A stretch of DNA of 64,000 bases from CADCUY01 sp964242735 (GTDB lineage Bacteria; Actinomycetota; Actinomycetes; Actinomycetales; Quadrisphaeraceae), in assembly GCA_964242735.1 (NCBI GenBank), contig CAXTAK010000003.1, forward strand, positions 223,187 to 287,186, given 5' to 3'. Below the pieces are notes generated by a model. The model saw only the letters and a list, made by a program, of their open reading frames with translations. It did not search any database and was not told the origin of the DNA. Below, piece by piece: positions 19,789 through 28,259 of the stretch. Position numbers and translations under genes: made by a program. Numbering within the stretch: the first letter of the stretch is position 1; each line of letters starts with the position of its first letter.

Positions 19789-20503
19789 GCGACGTGGGCG
19801 CCACGACGCCCCACTCAGCGGCTGCCGCGCGGTCGGGGGCCAGGGCGCGCAGACCCCGCTCGGACAGGTGCACGCGCGGGCACCGCCCGTGGGAGTGCCG
19901 CTGGATCCGGGGTCGGACGCCGACCTCCTGCGCCAGGGAGGCGAGCAGGCGGTCCGCAGCGGCGCGGTCCGCGGCGGGTGCGGCCTGCAGCTCGGTGCGC
20001 CCGCGGGCCAGGGACACCGCGGCCAGGCCGCGCACCAGGGCGGTGCCGATGCCCCGGCGCTGCCACGCATCGTGCACCAGCACCTCGACGGCCGAGGCGA
20101 TCGGCTCGACCTCGCCAGCGCAGTCCACCGGCCGCAGGGCGGCGACGGCGACCAGGCGCCCGCGCGCCTCCTCCACCACGACGGCGCCGGGCTCGGCGAG
20201 CCAGGCCTCCTGCTGCGCCAGGGGCAGCACGCACCCCCCGCGCCCGTACCAGCCGAGGCGTGTGGTCGGTGAGCAGCGCACCAGCAGCTGGGCCAGCACC
20301 GGCAGGTCCGCGACCCGCGCCTGGCGCGTGACCAGCCCGTGCAGCCCCCGCTGGGCGTGCTGGATCATCTGGGGGTTCTGGAGCAGCTGGGCGTGCTGGA
20401 GCAGCTGCGCGTGCTGGAGGCGCTGCGCGTGCTCGGCGGCCGGGCCGGTGGTGTCGGCCGGGGACCGGGGGGCGGGGACGGTGGTCGTCGTCTGGGCGCT
20501 CAC
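19781..20503 (-). CDS. GNAT-family N-acetyltransferase with Gln-rich repetitive N-terminus
   Basis: 240 residues. The acetyl-CoA binding motif A is VEVLVHDAWQRRGIGTALVRGL (about residues 140-160), preceded by VVEEARGRLVAVAALRPV. The first ~55 residues are low complexity, with repeated HAQLLQ units, before the domain begins at VTRQARVADLPVLAQLL. Substrate unknown. The C-terminus (RIQRHSHGRCPRVHLSERG) is unusual for the family. It is alone on its strand between dnaK and the ykoEDC operon. Confidence 0.75.
   Translation of the reverse strand: MSAQTTTTVPAPRSPADTTGPAAEHAQRLQHAQLLQHAQLLQNPQMIQHAQRGLHGLVTRQARVADLPVLAQLLVRCSPTTRLGWYGRGGCVLPLAQQEAWLAEPGAVVVEEARGRLVAVAALRPVDCAGEVEPIASAVEVLVHDAWQRRGIGTALVRGLAAVSLARGRTELQAAPAADRAAADRLLASLAQEVGVRPRIQRHSHGRCPRVHLSERGLRALAPDRAAAAEWGVVAPTSLV
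20353..20437. repeat. 18-bp in-frame tandem repeat inside the acetyltransferase gene
   Basis: Units close to GTGCTGGAGCAGCTGCGC repeat four to five times on the plus strand, encoding the HAQLLQ/HAQRLQ array on the minus strand. One unit is diverged (encodes NPQMIQ). Repeat number may vary between strains. Confidence 0.7.
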
Positions 20504-20583
20504 AGGCGCAGGGTGCGACGCTTGAGTGCGCGCCGTGTTCCCCCTGCGTGTCGGGCGTGTGACACGCCGGCAAGGTCAAGCGC

Positions 20584-21387
20584 TCAACTGAGGGGCAGCC
20601 GCCACGTGCCGGCCGCCACCCCCGCGGCGGTGGCGGTCGCAGCCGCCAGCACCCCACCGGCCACGACCACCGCGTCCGCGGCCACCAACCGGCTCGGTCG
20701 GGCCCAGGTGCGCGTGGTGGCGGCACCGAAGCCGCGCGCCTCCATCGCCAGCGACAGCACCGCGCCGCGGCGCAGGGCCAGCACGAACAGCGCGAACGCC
20801 TGGCCGGCCCAGGTGCGCAGGCGCCCCACCGGCCCGTCGTCCCCCAGCCCCCGAGCGCGCCGCGCCGCGCCGAGGTGGCCCCACTCCTGCGCCAGCACCT
20901 CGACCAGGCGCAGGGCAGCCAGCGCCGCGAGCACGAAGCGCGACGGCAGGTGCAGCACCTGCGAGAGGGCGTCACCGAGATCGGTGGGGTCCGTCGAGGC
21001 CAGCAGCAGCACGCCCGGCAGGCCGACGGCGAGGATGCGCAGGGCGATCGCCAGCCCGGCCGTGGCCGATCCCGTGGTCACCGTGGCCGGGCCGAGCTGC
21101 GCCAGCAGCGCCCCGCCGTCGACCCCGAGCAGAGCCGTCGCCACGCCCGACGGCACGGCGGCGAGCACCAGGACGACGGTGCGGCGCCACAGCAGCGCCC
21201 AGGGCAGCCCGCTGGTGGGCAGCAGCAGCACCAGCTCCAGCAGCAGCGCGGCGCCGGCCGTGACCACGTCGACCGTCAGCAGCAGCGCCAGCGCCACCGC
21301 GGACGCAGCCGCGAGCTTCGCCACGGGGTTCGCGCGGGCGACCGCGGTGGGCCGCACCCCCTGGGGGGTCAGGGTGAACAGGCTCAT
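20584..21387 (-). CDS. ykoC: ECF transporter T component (YkoC-like), HMP/thiamine uptake
   Basis: Start at ATG 21387, overlapping the ATPase stop (ATGA); a longer frame from 21426 is less likely. 267 residues, strongly hydrophobic with about five to six membrane helices. EcfT hallmarks are present: a PVAKLAAASAV-type start and two C-terminal coupling helices with the RARGLGDDG and MEARGFGAATTRTW motifs (Ala-Arg-Gly signatures that contact the ATPases). It is the third gene of the ykoEDC order and would transduce ATP hydrolysis to the S component. Confidence 0.88.
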   Translation of the reverse strand: MSLFTLTPQGVRPTAVARANPVAKLAAASAVALALLLTVDVVTAGAALLLELVLLLPTSGLPWALLWRRTVVLVLAAVPSGVATALLGVDGGALLAQLGPATVTTGSATAGLAIALRILAVGLPGVLLLASTDPTDLGDALSQVLHLPSRFVLAALAALRLVEVLAQEWGHLGAARRARGLGDDGPVGRLRTWAGQAFALFVLALRRGAVLSLAMEARGFGAATTRTWARPSRLVAADAVVVAGGVLAAATATAAGVAAGTWRLPLS

Positions 21388-22937
21388 GCCGCGCGCACCG
21401 CGACCGCGCCGTCGGAGACGTCCCACACCTCGTCGGCCAGCACCTCCGCCAGCTCCTCGTCGTGGGTCGCGGCCACCACGGCGCTGCCTTCGTCGCGCAG
21501 CACCACCAGCAGGTCGACGACCTCCCGCCAGGTGCGCGCGTCCTGGCCGAAGGTCGGTTCGTCCAGCACGAGCAGCGGGGGAGCCGTGACCAGCGCGGTG
21601 CCCACCGACAAGCGGCGCTGCTCGCCCCCGGAGAGGGTGAAGGGGTTCGCCGGCGCCAAGTGGCTCAGGCGCAGGCGCTCCAGCAGGGCCCCGACACGCT
21701 GCTGGACGACGACCTCGGGCACGCCCAGGCGCCGAGGGCCGACGGCCAGCTCGTCGGTGACGGTGCCGGCGACGAACTGGTGGCGGGGGTCCTGGAAGAC
21801 CGAGCCGATCCTGGCGACCAGCTCACGGGGCCGCCAGCGCACCGGCTGGTCCGTGCCGGGTGCCGGGGCGCCCCCGGCGGTGAGCAGGGCGCCGGTGGCG
21901 CTCAGCCGTCCGGCGGTGGGAGCCGTGAGGCCCGCCAGCGCCAGCGCCAGCGTCGACTTGCCGGCGCCGTTGACACCGCGGAGCACCGCCACCCGCCCCG
22001 AGGAGACGGTGGCGTGGACGTCGGTCAGCACCGGCGCGCCGGTGCTGCGCCGACCCAGCGCCGCCCCGGAGAGCTCCAGCAGCGCGGTGCCCGTGGTGGC
22101 GCCGGCCGTGGAGGCACCCGTGGCGCCCGCCACCGGTGCGCGGCGCGCACGGGCCACCCGGAGGCGCCCGGGCACCCAGACGCCCTGGTCGGCGAGGGCG
22201 TCGCCGTGCTCGGCGAAGACCCGCGCCAGCGGCCCGTCGGCCACCACGCCCGCGCCGGGCGCGAGGACGACGACGCGGTCGACGACGTCCGCCCACAGCG
22301 CCACCCGGTGCTCGACGATGACGCACCCGGCGCCGCCGCGTGCGAGCTGCCCGGCGACGACGGAGCGCAGGCGGTCGGCACCGGCCGGGTCGAGCATCGC
22401 CGTGGGCTCGTCGAGCAGCAGCACGTCGGGGCGCAGCGCCAGCACCCCGGCCAGCGCAAGACGCTGCCGCTGCCCCCCGGACAGGCGGGCGGTGGGGTGG
22501 TCGCGGCCCACGCGCAGGTCCACCGACTCCAGGGCGCGCTCGACGCGCGGCCAGATCTCCGCCGGGGGCACCGCGTGGTTCTCCAGGCCGAAGGCGACGT
22601 CGTCACCGCACCGGGCGAGGATCGTCTGCGCTTGCGGGTCCTGCAGCAGCATCCCGGTGCGCGCGTGCCCGTCGGCGGCCCCGACGGCGTCCAGGCGAGC
22701 CAGCGGTGCGGGGACGCCGTCCACCAGCAGCTCGCCCTCCTGCTCCCCGCCGCCGTCGGGCGAGGGGTCGAGCAGCCCGGCGACGCCGGCGAGGACCGTC
22801 GACTTGCCCGCCCCGCTGGGGGCGAGCAGCAGCACTCGCTCGCCGGCGCCGACGTCGAGGTCGAGGCCGCGCACGGCCCAGGCGCGTCGTCCGTGGTAGC
22901 GCCACCCCCACCCGCGGGCGCTGATCCGTGGCGGCAC
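21384..22937 (-). CDS. ykoD: ECF transporter ATPase, fused EcfA-EcfA' (YkoD-like)
   Basis: 517 residues from GTG 22937, just after the S-component stop. Two complete ABC cassettes are fused: cassette 1 with Walker A APSGAGKST, signature LSGGQRQRLALAG and Walker B VLLLDEPTAMLD; cassette 2 with Walker A GVNGAGKST, signature LSGGEQRRLSVG and Walker B LLVLDEPTFG. This double-ATPase layout is typical of YkoD. It powers thiamine-precursor uptake with YkoE and YkoC. A CTG 12 bp upstream is a weaker alternative start. Confidence 0.9.
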   Translation of the reverse strand: MPPRISARGWGWRYHGRRAWAVRGLDLDVGAGERVLLLAPSGAGKSTVLAGVAGLLDPSPDGGGEQEGELLVDGVPAPLARLDAVGAADGHARTGMLLQDPQAQTILARCGDDVAFGLENHAVPPAEIWPRVERALESVDLRVGRDHPTARLSGGQRQRLALAGVLALRPDVLLLDEPTAMLDPAGADRLRSVVAGQLARGGAGCVIVEHRVALWADVVDRVVVLAPGAGVVADGPLARVFAEHGDALADQGVWVPGRLRVARARRAPVAGATGASTAGATTGTALLELSGAALGRRSTGAPVLTDVHATVSSGRVAVLRGVNGAGKSTLALALAGLTAPTAGRLSATGALLTAGGAPAPGTDQPVRWRPRELVARIGSVFQDPRHQFVAGTVTDELAVGPRRLGVPEVVVQQRVGALLERLRLSHLAPANPFTLSGGEQRRLSVGTALVTAPPLLVLDEPTFGQDARTWREVVDLLVVLRDEGSAVVAATHDEELAEVLADEVWDVSDGAVAVRAA

Positions 22938-22945
22938 GTGCCGGG

Positions 22946-23551
22946 TCAGACCCGGACCGCGTCCCGCCCCGAGGCGAGCGGCGACAGCGCCCCGGTGGCG
23001 CGCAGCCCTGCGGCGAGCAGCCAGCTCACGCCGGCGGCGATGACCGCACCGGACACCACGCACAGCGCCACGGCTTGCAGCTGCAGCGAGGTGGTCAGCT
23101 CGGCGTAGGAGTAGACGAGGTTCAGCAGGCCGCAGGCGAGCCCCGCGCCGGCGCCCGAGGCCACGACCACCGGCAGGCTCCAGCGGCGGTAGCGCACGGC
23201 GGCGAAGGCCGCCTCGGCGCCGAGCCCCTGCCCGAGGCCGTAGAGCACGGTCAGCGGACCGCCCCAGGCGTTGCCGATCAAGGCGCTGAGGACGGCGGCG
23301 ACCAGCTCGACGTAGAGGGCGGCGCCGGGCTTGCGGATGATCAGCCCGCCGAGCACGCCGGGGAAGACCCACGCGGCGGTGAGCAGCCCACCCAGGGGCG
23401 GGTAGAAGGACAGAGCGGCGTCCAGCGGTCCGTAGCTGACGTTCCACAGGAACAGGACGAGGCCGCTGACCACGCCGAGGACGCTGGCCAGGACGATGTC
23501 GACGACGCGCCAGGAGCTGGTGGCCCGCGCGGGGGTGGTGGGGGTGGTCAT
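22946..23551 (-). CDS. ykoE: ECF transporter S component YkoE (thiamine/HMP)
   Basis: 201 residues with six predicted helices. The start SSWRVVDIVLASVLGVVSGLVL and FLWNVSYGPLDAALSFYPP match YkoE, the substrate-specificity protein for hydroxymethylpyrimidine or thiamine. The gene follows a TPP riboswitch directly and is followed by ATPase and T-component genes, giving a self-contained vitamin importer. The ATG at 23551 has an AGGAGA site upstream. Assignment is firm from riboswitch context plus sequence. Confidence 0.9.
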   Translation of the reverse strand: MTTPTTPARATSSWRVVDIVLASVLGVVSGLVLFLWNVSYGPLDAALSFYPPLGGLLTAAWVFPGVLGGLIIRKPGAALYVELVAAVLSALIGNAWGGPLTVLYGLGQGLGAEAAFAAVRYRRWSLPVVVASGAGAGLACGLLNLVYSYAELTTSLQLQAVALCVVSGAVIAAGVSWLLAAGLRATGALSPLASGRDAVRV

Positions 23552-23614
23552 GTCTCCTCCTGCAGGTCGCAGAAGGGGGCCGTGCGCACCCGTCGGCGGG
23601 CCCGCACGACGGAG

Positions 23615-23702
23615 TTCCCGACTCCCTACGCCGGTGTGAGCCGGATCAGGTTCGAGGGTCTGCGGTCACCCGCACTCTCAGCGCCGCTCGGCGCTCCCCT
23701 GT
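23615..23702 (-). ncRNA. TPP riboswitch (THI box)
   Basis: On the minus strand: AGGGGAGCGCCG, then GGCGCTGAGAGTGCGGG, ACCGCAGACCCTCGAACCTG, ATCCGGCTCACACCGGCGTAGGGAG. These are the conserved CUGAGA and ACCUGAUCCGG-type thi-box segments. It lies about 65 bp upstream of ykoE and should turn off the importer when thiamine pyrophosphate is abundant. Confidence 0.93.
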
Positions 23703-23774
23703 CGTTCGCCGGTCACGATAGCGTCCACGCCAGCGCGGCGCCCGGGCGGGCACCGCTGACGGAGGAGGACAGCT

Positions 23775-24059
23775 GTGGGCTCACTGGTGTGGAAGGTCCT
23801 GGCCTTCGCCTCGAAGATCTCAGGCCGCACGACGGCGATGAAGCTGGCGAACGCGATCTGGAAGCGGGCGACCGGCAAGAACCCCCCGGTCAACCCGATG
23901 AGCCCCGGCACCTCCCTCGCCGAGGCGACGGCGTGGGCGATCGTCACCGGGGCGCTGAGCAGCGTGGCGGCGATGGTCCTCTCGCGGCAGGCGGCGAAGT
24001 ACTACCGGACGTCGGCCGGGCACCTCCCCCGTGACGTCCAGGCCGACGGCGCACCCTGA
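23775..24059 (+). CDS. DUF4235 small membrane protein
   Basis: 94 residues from GTG 23775, behind a GGAGGAGG site. The sequence MGSLVWKVLAFASKISGRTTAMKLANAIWKRATG matches the actinobacterial DUF4235 family, with one or two membrane helices (SLAEATAWAIVTGALSSVAAMV). Function is unknown. It is divergent from the ykoEDC operon. Confidence 0.85.
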   Translation: MGSLVWKVLAFASKISGRTTAMKLANAIWKRATGKNPPVNPMSPGTSLAEATAWAIVTGALSSVAAMVLSRQAAKYYRTSAGHLPRDVQADGAP

Positions 24060-24153
24060 CCCGGCTGCGCTGACCCTGCTGCGCTGACCCTGCTGCGCCG
24101 AGCACTCCCGGCGCGCCGGCGAGACCGGCGCCGCGGTGTGCCACAGTGCCGGG

Positions 24154-24300
24154 GTGGTCCTGCGAGCGCTGCGCCAGCCCGGTACCGGAGGCCCGTCGCC
24201 GCTGGCCCGCCTCCTCGCGGTGCTGGTCGTGCTGGGCCTGGTCGCGGGGCTCTCCCCGCTCGTGGTGGTGCTGCTGCGCGGCGTGCTGTCCCTGTTCTGA
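24154..24300 (+). CDS. Small single-pass membrane protein, unknown
   Basis: A 48-residue frame from GTG 24154 (GTG 24136 also possible): a short basic head (VLRALRQPGTGG), then one long hydrophobic helix (LLAVLVVLGLVAGLSPLVVV) and a tail ending LSLF. Codon use is GC-rich in third positions. No recognised family; the space before it (24060-24153) holds repeated GCTGCGCTGACCCT units. Confidence 0.45.
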   Translation: MVLRALRQPGTGGPSPLARLLAVLVVLGLVAGLSPLVVVLLRGVLSLF

Positions 24301-24319
24301 GCGTGCCCGCGGGCGCCCC

Positions 24320-25321
24320 TCACCCGACGTCGGCGATCGGGAAGCCCGCCGCGTCGACCGCCACGCCGTCCACCGCGCCGACCAGGGCGCCCGCCAGGGC
24401 CGTGACCACCGCGAGCGCGGACCACCGCAGCGCCACGTAGTCCGCGGAGGGCTGCTCGTGCTCGGCGGCGGCCTCGTCCGGGGGCCACCACCGCACCCGG
24501 TAGCTCGCTCGCGCGCCCCAGTCGGTCAGCGCCGGCGGCGGCTCGTCCGCGTCGTCGACGAGCACCTCCACCACGCCGCCGCTGCCGCTGCCGTCGGCGT
24601 CCAGGGGCAGGGCCAACCCGTAGGCACCGTCGTCCGGGTCCGCGGCCGGTGCGGCCAGCGCCGCCGCGTCTGCGCGATCCGCCGCCGCGTGCAGCTGGTC
24701 GCGCTGCGCCGGGGTGAGGTCGCTGTCCAGCGCCACGAGGTGCGCCATCGCCTCCGCGCGCACCCCCGACCACCGGGCGCCGTCCGTGACCAGCTCCAGG
24801 CCCGGCGCGTGCGCGACGAGCACCGCCCGGGCCTGCTGGGGCAGCAGGCGGCGGCCGTAGACGACCACGTCGATCCACGCGTGCGGGTCGGGCAGCAGCA
24901 CCACGTCGCTGGGCGTGACGCGCACGGCCCCGCCCAGCCGGCGCGCCACCCCCAGGAGCAGGTCGACCGCCCGCCGCTCCCCGCGCAGCGGCTGCCCCTG
25001 CGGGAAGGCACGGGCCAGACCGTCGCGGTCGCTCGTCCACGGCACGGCGGCGACGTCCCGCTCGAGGGGGCAGTGCAGCGCCCACGCCAGCCGCCACGGC
25101 GCCGGCACGCCCGCGCCGGCCGCAGCCCCGGCGTCGAGGTGCAGCGGCCCCACCAGCGCGGCGTGCCGCCCGAGCCGGAGCTCCTCCCCCGGGTGGGTCG
25201 CGGCGCCGGGGTGGTGGGCGACGACGAGCTCGGCGACCGCCCGCTCCCGGGTGCCCTCGGGCAGCAGCAGGAGGTGGTGGCCCGCCAGGCGGCGCCCCGG
25301 GTCGCGCCCGCGGACCTGCAC
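24320..25321 (-). CDS. Hypothetical protein, 333 aa, downstream of dcd
   Basis: GTG 25321 lies 5 bp after the dcd stop, so it is probably cotranscribed with dcd. I do not recognise the family. The N-terminal half looks like a compact alpha/beta domain (VTPSDVVLLPDPHAWIDVVV, RRLLPQQARAVLVAHAPGL), followed by an Asp/Ala-rich segment and a C-terminal hydrophobic helix (YVALRWSALAVVTALAGALV) that may anchor it in the membrane. Third-position G+C supports coding on this strand. Confidence 0.6.
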   Translation of the reverse strand: MQVRGRDPGRRLAGHHLLLLPEGTRERAVAELVVAHHPGAATHPGEELRLGRHAALVGPLHLDAGAAAGAGVPAPWRLAWALHCPLERDVAAVPWTSDRDGLARAFPQGQPLRGERRAVDLLLGVARRLGGAVRVTPSDVVLLPDPHAWIDVVVYGRRLLPQQARAVLVAHAPGLELVTDGARWSGVRAEAMAHLVALDSDLTPAQRDQLHAAADRADAAALAAPAADPDDGAYGLALPLDADGSGSGGVVEVLVDDADEPPPALTDWGARASYRVRWWPPDEAAAEHEQPSADYVALRWSALAVVTALAGALVGAVDGVAVDAAGFPIADVG

Positions 25322-25326
25322 GCAGC

Positions 25327-25905
25327 TCAGCCGACGTCGGTGCGGTGGAAGGACAGGTGGGAGCGGCTCGCCGTCGGACCGCGCTGACCCTGGTAGCGGG
25401 AGCCGTACCGGGCGCTGCCGTAGGGGTGCTCGGCGGGGCTGGAGAGCCGGAAGAAGCACAGCTGCCCGATCTTCATGCCCGGCCACAGGGTGATCGGCAG
25501 GGTGGCGACGTTGGACAGCTCGAGGGTGACGTGACCGGAGAACCCGGGATCGATGAAGCCGGCGGTGGAGTGGGTGAGCAGCCCCAGGCGGCCGATCGAG
25601 CTCTTGCCCTCGATGCGGCAGGCCAGGTCGTCGGGCAGCGTCACGGTCTCGTAGGTCGAGCCCAGCACGAACTCCCCCGGGTGCAGCACGAACGGCTCGT
25701 CGCCGCTCACCTCGACCAGGCGGGTCAGGTCGGGCTGGTCGGTGGAGGGGTCGATCACCGGGTACTTGTGGTTGTCGAAGAGGCGGAAGTACCGGTCGAG
25801 GCGGACGTCGACGCTGGAGGGCTGCACCATCGCGAGGTCCAGCGGATCCAGGACGACGCGCCCGGCGTCGAGCTGGGCACGGATGTCGCGGTCGCTGAGC
25901 AGCAC
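25327..25905 (-). CDS. dcd: dCTP deaminase (possibly bifunctional dCTP deaminase/dUTPase)
   Basis: 192 residues from GTG 25905 ([15 protein letters not shown]), the standard length and start of the family. Conserved blocks are [62 protein letters not shown] with the catalytic Glu region, and [15 protein letters not shown]. It deaminates dCTP to dUTP; many actinobacterial members also hydrolyse dUTP to dUMP. Cytosolic nucleotide metabolism. Confidence 0.95.
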   Translation of the reverse strand: MLLSDRDIRAQLDAGRVVLDPLDLAMVQPSSVDVRLDRYFRLFDNHKYPVIDPSTDQPDLTRLVEVSGDEPFVLHPGEFVLGSTYETVTLPDDLACRIEGKSSIGRLGLLTHSTAGFIDPGFSGHVTLELSNVATLPITLWPGMKIGQLCFFRLSSPAEHPYGSARYGSRYQGQRGPTASRSHLSFHRTDVG

Positions 25906-25999
25906 GGCGATCACCGTATCGGGGTGGGGGCCCGCGACCGCGCCCGTGCGGGCCGGGCGCCGACGGTGCACCCGGACGAGTGCCCGGCGTCAAGGGCGG

Positions 26000-27324
26000 G
26001 TGGACGCCGCGCCGCACTCGAACAGCGACTCCGCGGACCACCGGACCCACCTGCTGACGCCCGGCGGCGCCGCCGTCGGGGTGTCCTCCGCGGCGGTGGC
26101 CGCCCTGACCCCGGGCTCGACCGTGATCGTGACGGTGCCGCCGCGGGTGGTCGCCGCCGCAGGGGGCGACCTGGACGTCGGCGGCGCGGCGCTGCCCGTG
26201 CCAGGGGACCTCGACTCCCCCGGATCCGCCCCGGCCGCACCCGGCTCCGCCACGTCCGCGGCCGTGGTCGCGCTGGCCGAGGCGACCTCCGCGGTGCTGG
26301 ACGTCGTGGAGGTCACCTCGCTCGTCCCCGGCGAGGTGGCCCCGCGACGAGCGCGCCGCGGACCGTCGCGGTGGCCGTCGTCGGCATCCACGGCCACGCG
26401 GGCACCGCCTCCGACGCGCAGGTCGACGCGCGGGTCGACGCGCAGCTCGCGGGGGCCTCGGCGTACTGGTCGGAGCAGCCCGCCGGTGCCACGACCCACA
26501 CCCGGGCCGGGGCGGTCGCGCGCCGCACCAGCGCCGCCACCTGCACCGATCCCACGGGCATCCTCGACGGGGCCGCCAGGACCACCGGTCACTCCCCCGG
26601 GCCGGGCCGGCACCCGCTCGTGGTGCTGCCCAGCGCGGTGAACCCCGCGGACGGGTGCTCCTGCGGGCCGGGCACGGTCGGCGCCTCCCCGGCAGCGGCG
26701 GCGTCGCGCACGTCACCGACACGTCCTGGCCCGTGCTCGCCCACGAGCTGGGGCACGACGCGGGCCCGGACCACGCCGACCGCCTCGGCTGCGCCACGCC
26801 GGTGCCCGACGCGGAGGTCCTCGCCGCGAGGCCCACCGCGCAGGGTGCCACGGGGTCGCGCACGGCGACCTGGTCGACGTCATGGCCGCCAACAGCCGCA
26901 GGACGCGACGCCGCGCACGGCTGGGGCGGGCGGGGCGCCGCCTCGGTCATGACCCACGGGCTGCGCGCGCACCGGACCGGCGCGGCGCTGGGCGGCCAGC
27001 CGTCGACGGTGCTGCTGGACCCGACCCCGCACGCACCCGGCACCCCGACGCGGACGCCGTCGTGGCCCCGGGCGCCACCTCCACCTCCGCGAGCGGTGGG
27101 GTGCTGCTGCGCACCGCTGCGGGGGCGGCCGGGGACGTGGTCGTCACGGTCCCCCTCGCCGCGGCCGGGCAGGAGCACGGCGCCGCTCGCGGGGCTGCCG
27201 CGGCGTCGGAGCAGCGCCACGGCGCGGATCTGGGCGCCGGGCTGGTCCTCGGGGCAGCGCTGTGGTCGGCGACGGCGTGGTGGCGGAGGTGGCGTCCGTG
27301 GTGGGGGGCCCGCTGGTCAGCTGA
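26000..27324 (+). pseudogene. Frameshifted metzincin-type metalloprotease
   Basis: Coding-like sequence switches frame several times: frame 2 to about 26343 (VGVSSAAVAALTPGSTVIVTVPP), frame 1 to about 26690 (TVAVAVVGIHGHAGTASDAQVDARV), then a third frame carrying the zinc motif HELGHDAGPDH (26742-26774), then frame 2 again with the likely Met-turn DVMAAN (26882) and a C-terminal hydrophobic anchor. HExxHxxGxxH plus Met-turn is the metzincin signature. The intact ancestor was probably a secreted, membrane-anchored zinc protease. Several small indels have disrupted it, unless the assembly is faulty here. Confidence 0.7.
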
Positions 27325-27373
27325 GCGTCCGCGGCGCTGCGGTAGTGTCGACGCCGGCGCGGCACACCGCCTC

Positions 27374-27447
27374 GCGGGCGTAGTTCAGTGGCAGAACTTC
27401 AGCTTCCCAAGCTGATAGCGCGGGTTCGATTCCCGTCGCCCGCTCCA
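27374..27447 (+). tRNA. tRNA-Gly (anticodon CCC)
   Basis: Acceptor arms GCGGGCG (27374-27380) and CGCCCGC (27437-27443) pair perfectly. The anticodon stem TCAGC/GCTGA encloses loop TTCCCAA, giving anticodon CCC. The T arm GCGGG-TTCGATT-CCCGT is canonical and CCA is encoded at 27445-27447. It reads GGG glycine codons. Confidence 0.95.
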
Positions 27448-27640
27448 CCGGCAGGCCCCTCCCCCGGGCGGGCTCCTCGCGCTGCGGGCAGCACGCCTCC
27501 CACCACCTGCGCCAGCAGCGTCCTCGCGGTCGTCGCGCCGGGCTGGCGGGGATCAGGTCTGGCACGGACGTCGAGCCCACGGAGGCCGACGCGGGGATGC
27601 GGACGGTCGACTGCTGGTGACGGGTGCCGCCGACCGCGGC

Positions 27641-28039
27641 TCAGGCGGCGTTGCGGCAGTCCTCAGCGGCCTGGTGCAGACCGTTGCGGTTGAAGTCCCT
27701 GACCTTGGTGCGCTCGCGCGCGAAGTTGTCGGCCTGCCCGTCGTCGAAGGCGTCCAGGGCGTCCTCCTGGGCGTCGAGCAGGGCGGTGGCCCGGCGCAGG
27801 GCCTCGGCGCAGGTGTCGCGGACGTCCCGCGCCTCAGCCGGTGGCGCTGGGCTCGCGGCAGGAGTCGTGGCCGTCGGCGTCGGGCCCGCGTCGGGGGCGG
27901 CTCCGGCGTCCTGCCCCGTGATGGCGGCCACGACGACGCTCAGTCCCGCGAGGATGGCGAGCAGGGCCATGGCCGCCCGCTGCCCGGTCCTCCACCACAG
28001 CGGGGTCGCGCGGCGCGCTGACGACCGGGCAGGGAGCAC
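27641..28039 (-). CDS. Hypothetical secreted or membrane-anchored small protein
   Basis: 132 residues from GTG 28039 (ATG 27970 is an alternative). A basic head is followed by one hydrophobic segment (MALLAILAGLSVVVAAITG), a Pro/Thr/Ala linker and an alpha-helical C-terminal domain with two cysteines (RDTCAEALRRATALLDAQED and DFNRNGLHQAAEDC), which may form a disulfide outside the cell. No family recognised. The gap 27448-27640 after the tRNA shows nothing clear. Confidence 0.6.
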   Translation of the reverse strand: MLPARSSARRATPLWWRTGQRAAMALLAILAGLSVVVAAITGQDAGAAPDAGPTPTATTPAASPAPPAEARDVRDTCAEALRRATALLDAQEDALDAFDDGQADNFARERTKVRDFNRNGLHQAAEDCRNAA

Positions 28040-28259
28040 CGACCCACCATCTCACTACTCACAGTGATCGACATCTGAGACCCGACCGACCGGCGGGAGC
28101 GCCACCGACGCGGGGCGCGCGACTGCGGACCCAGCGCGGGCGCTGAGCCCGCCGCGGTCCACCTCCGTACGGCTCGGGTTCCTGGACCCGGACCCCGGAG
28201 TCGACCGATCCCGCGCACGGCACACCACCCCGACGCGGAGGCGCTGACGTCGCCCGACC

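Noticed and set aside
20521..20527. Second HAIR half-site CTTGAGT near the acetyltransferase
   Set aside because: No ACTCAAG partner lies at the proper 7-bp spacing; a 7-mer match alone is not enough.
24060..24135. Repeated GCTGCGCTGACCCT units as a CRISPR-like array
   Set aside because: Only two to three short units without spacers; no CRISPR array or cas gene is visible anywhere in the window.
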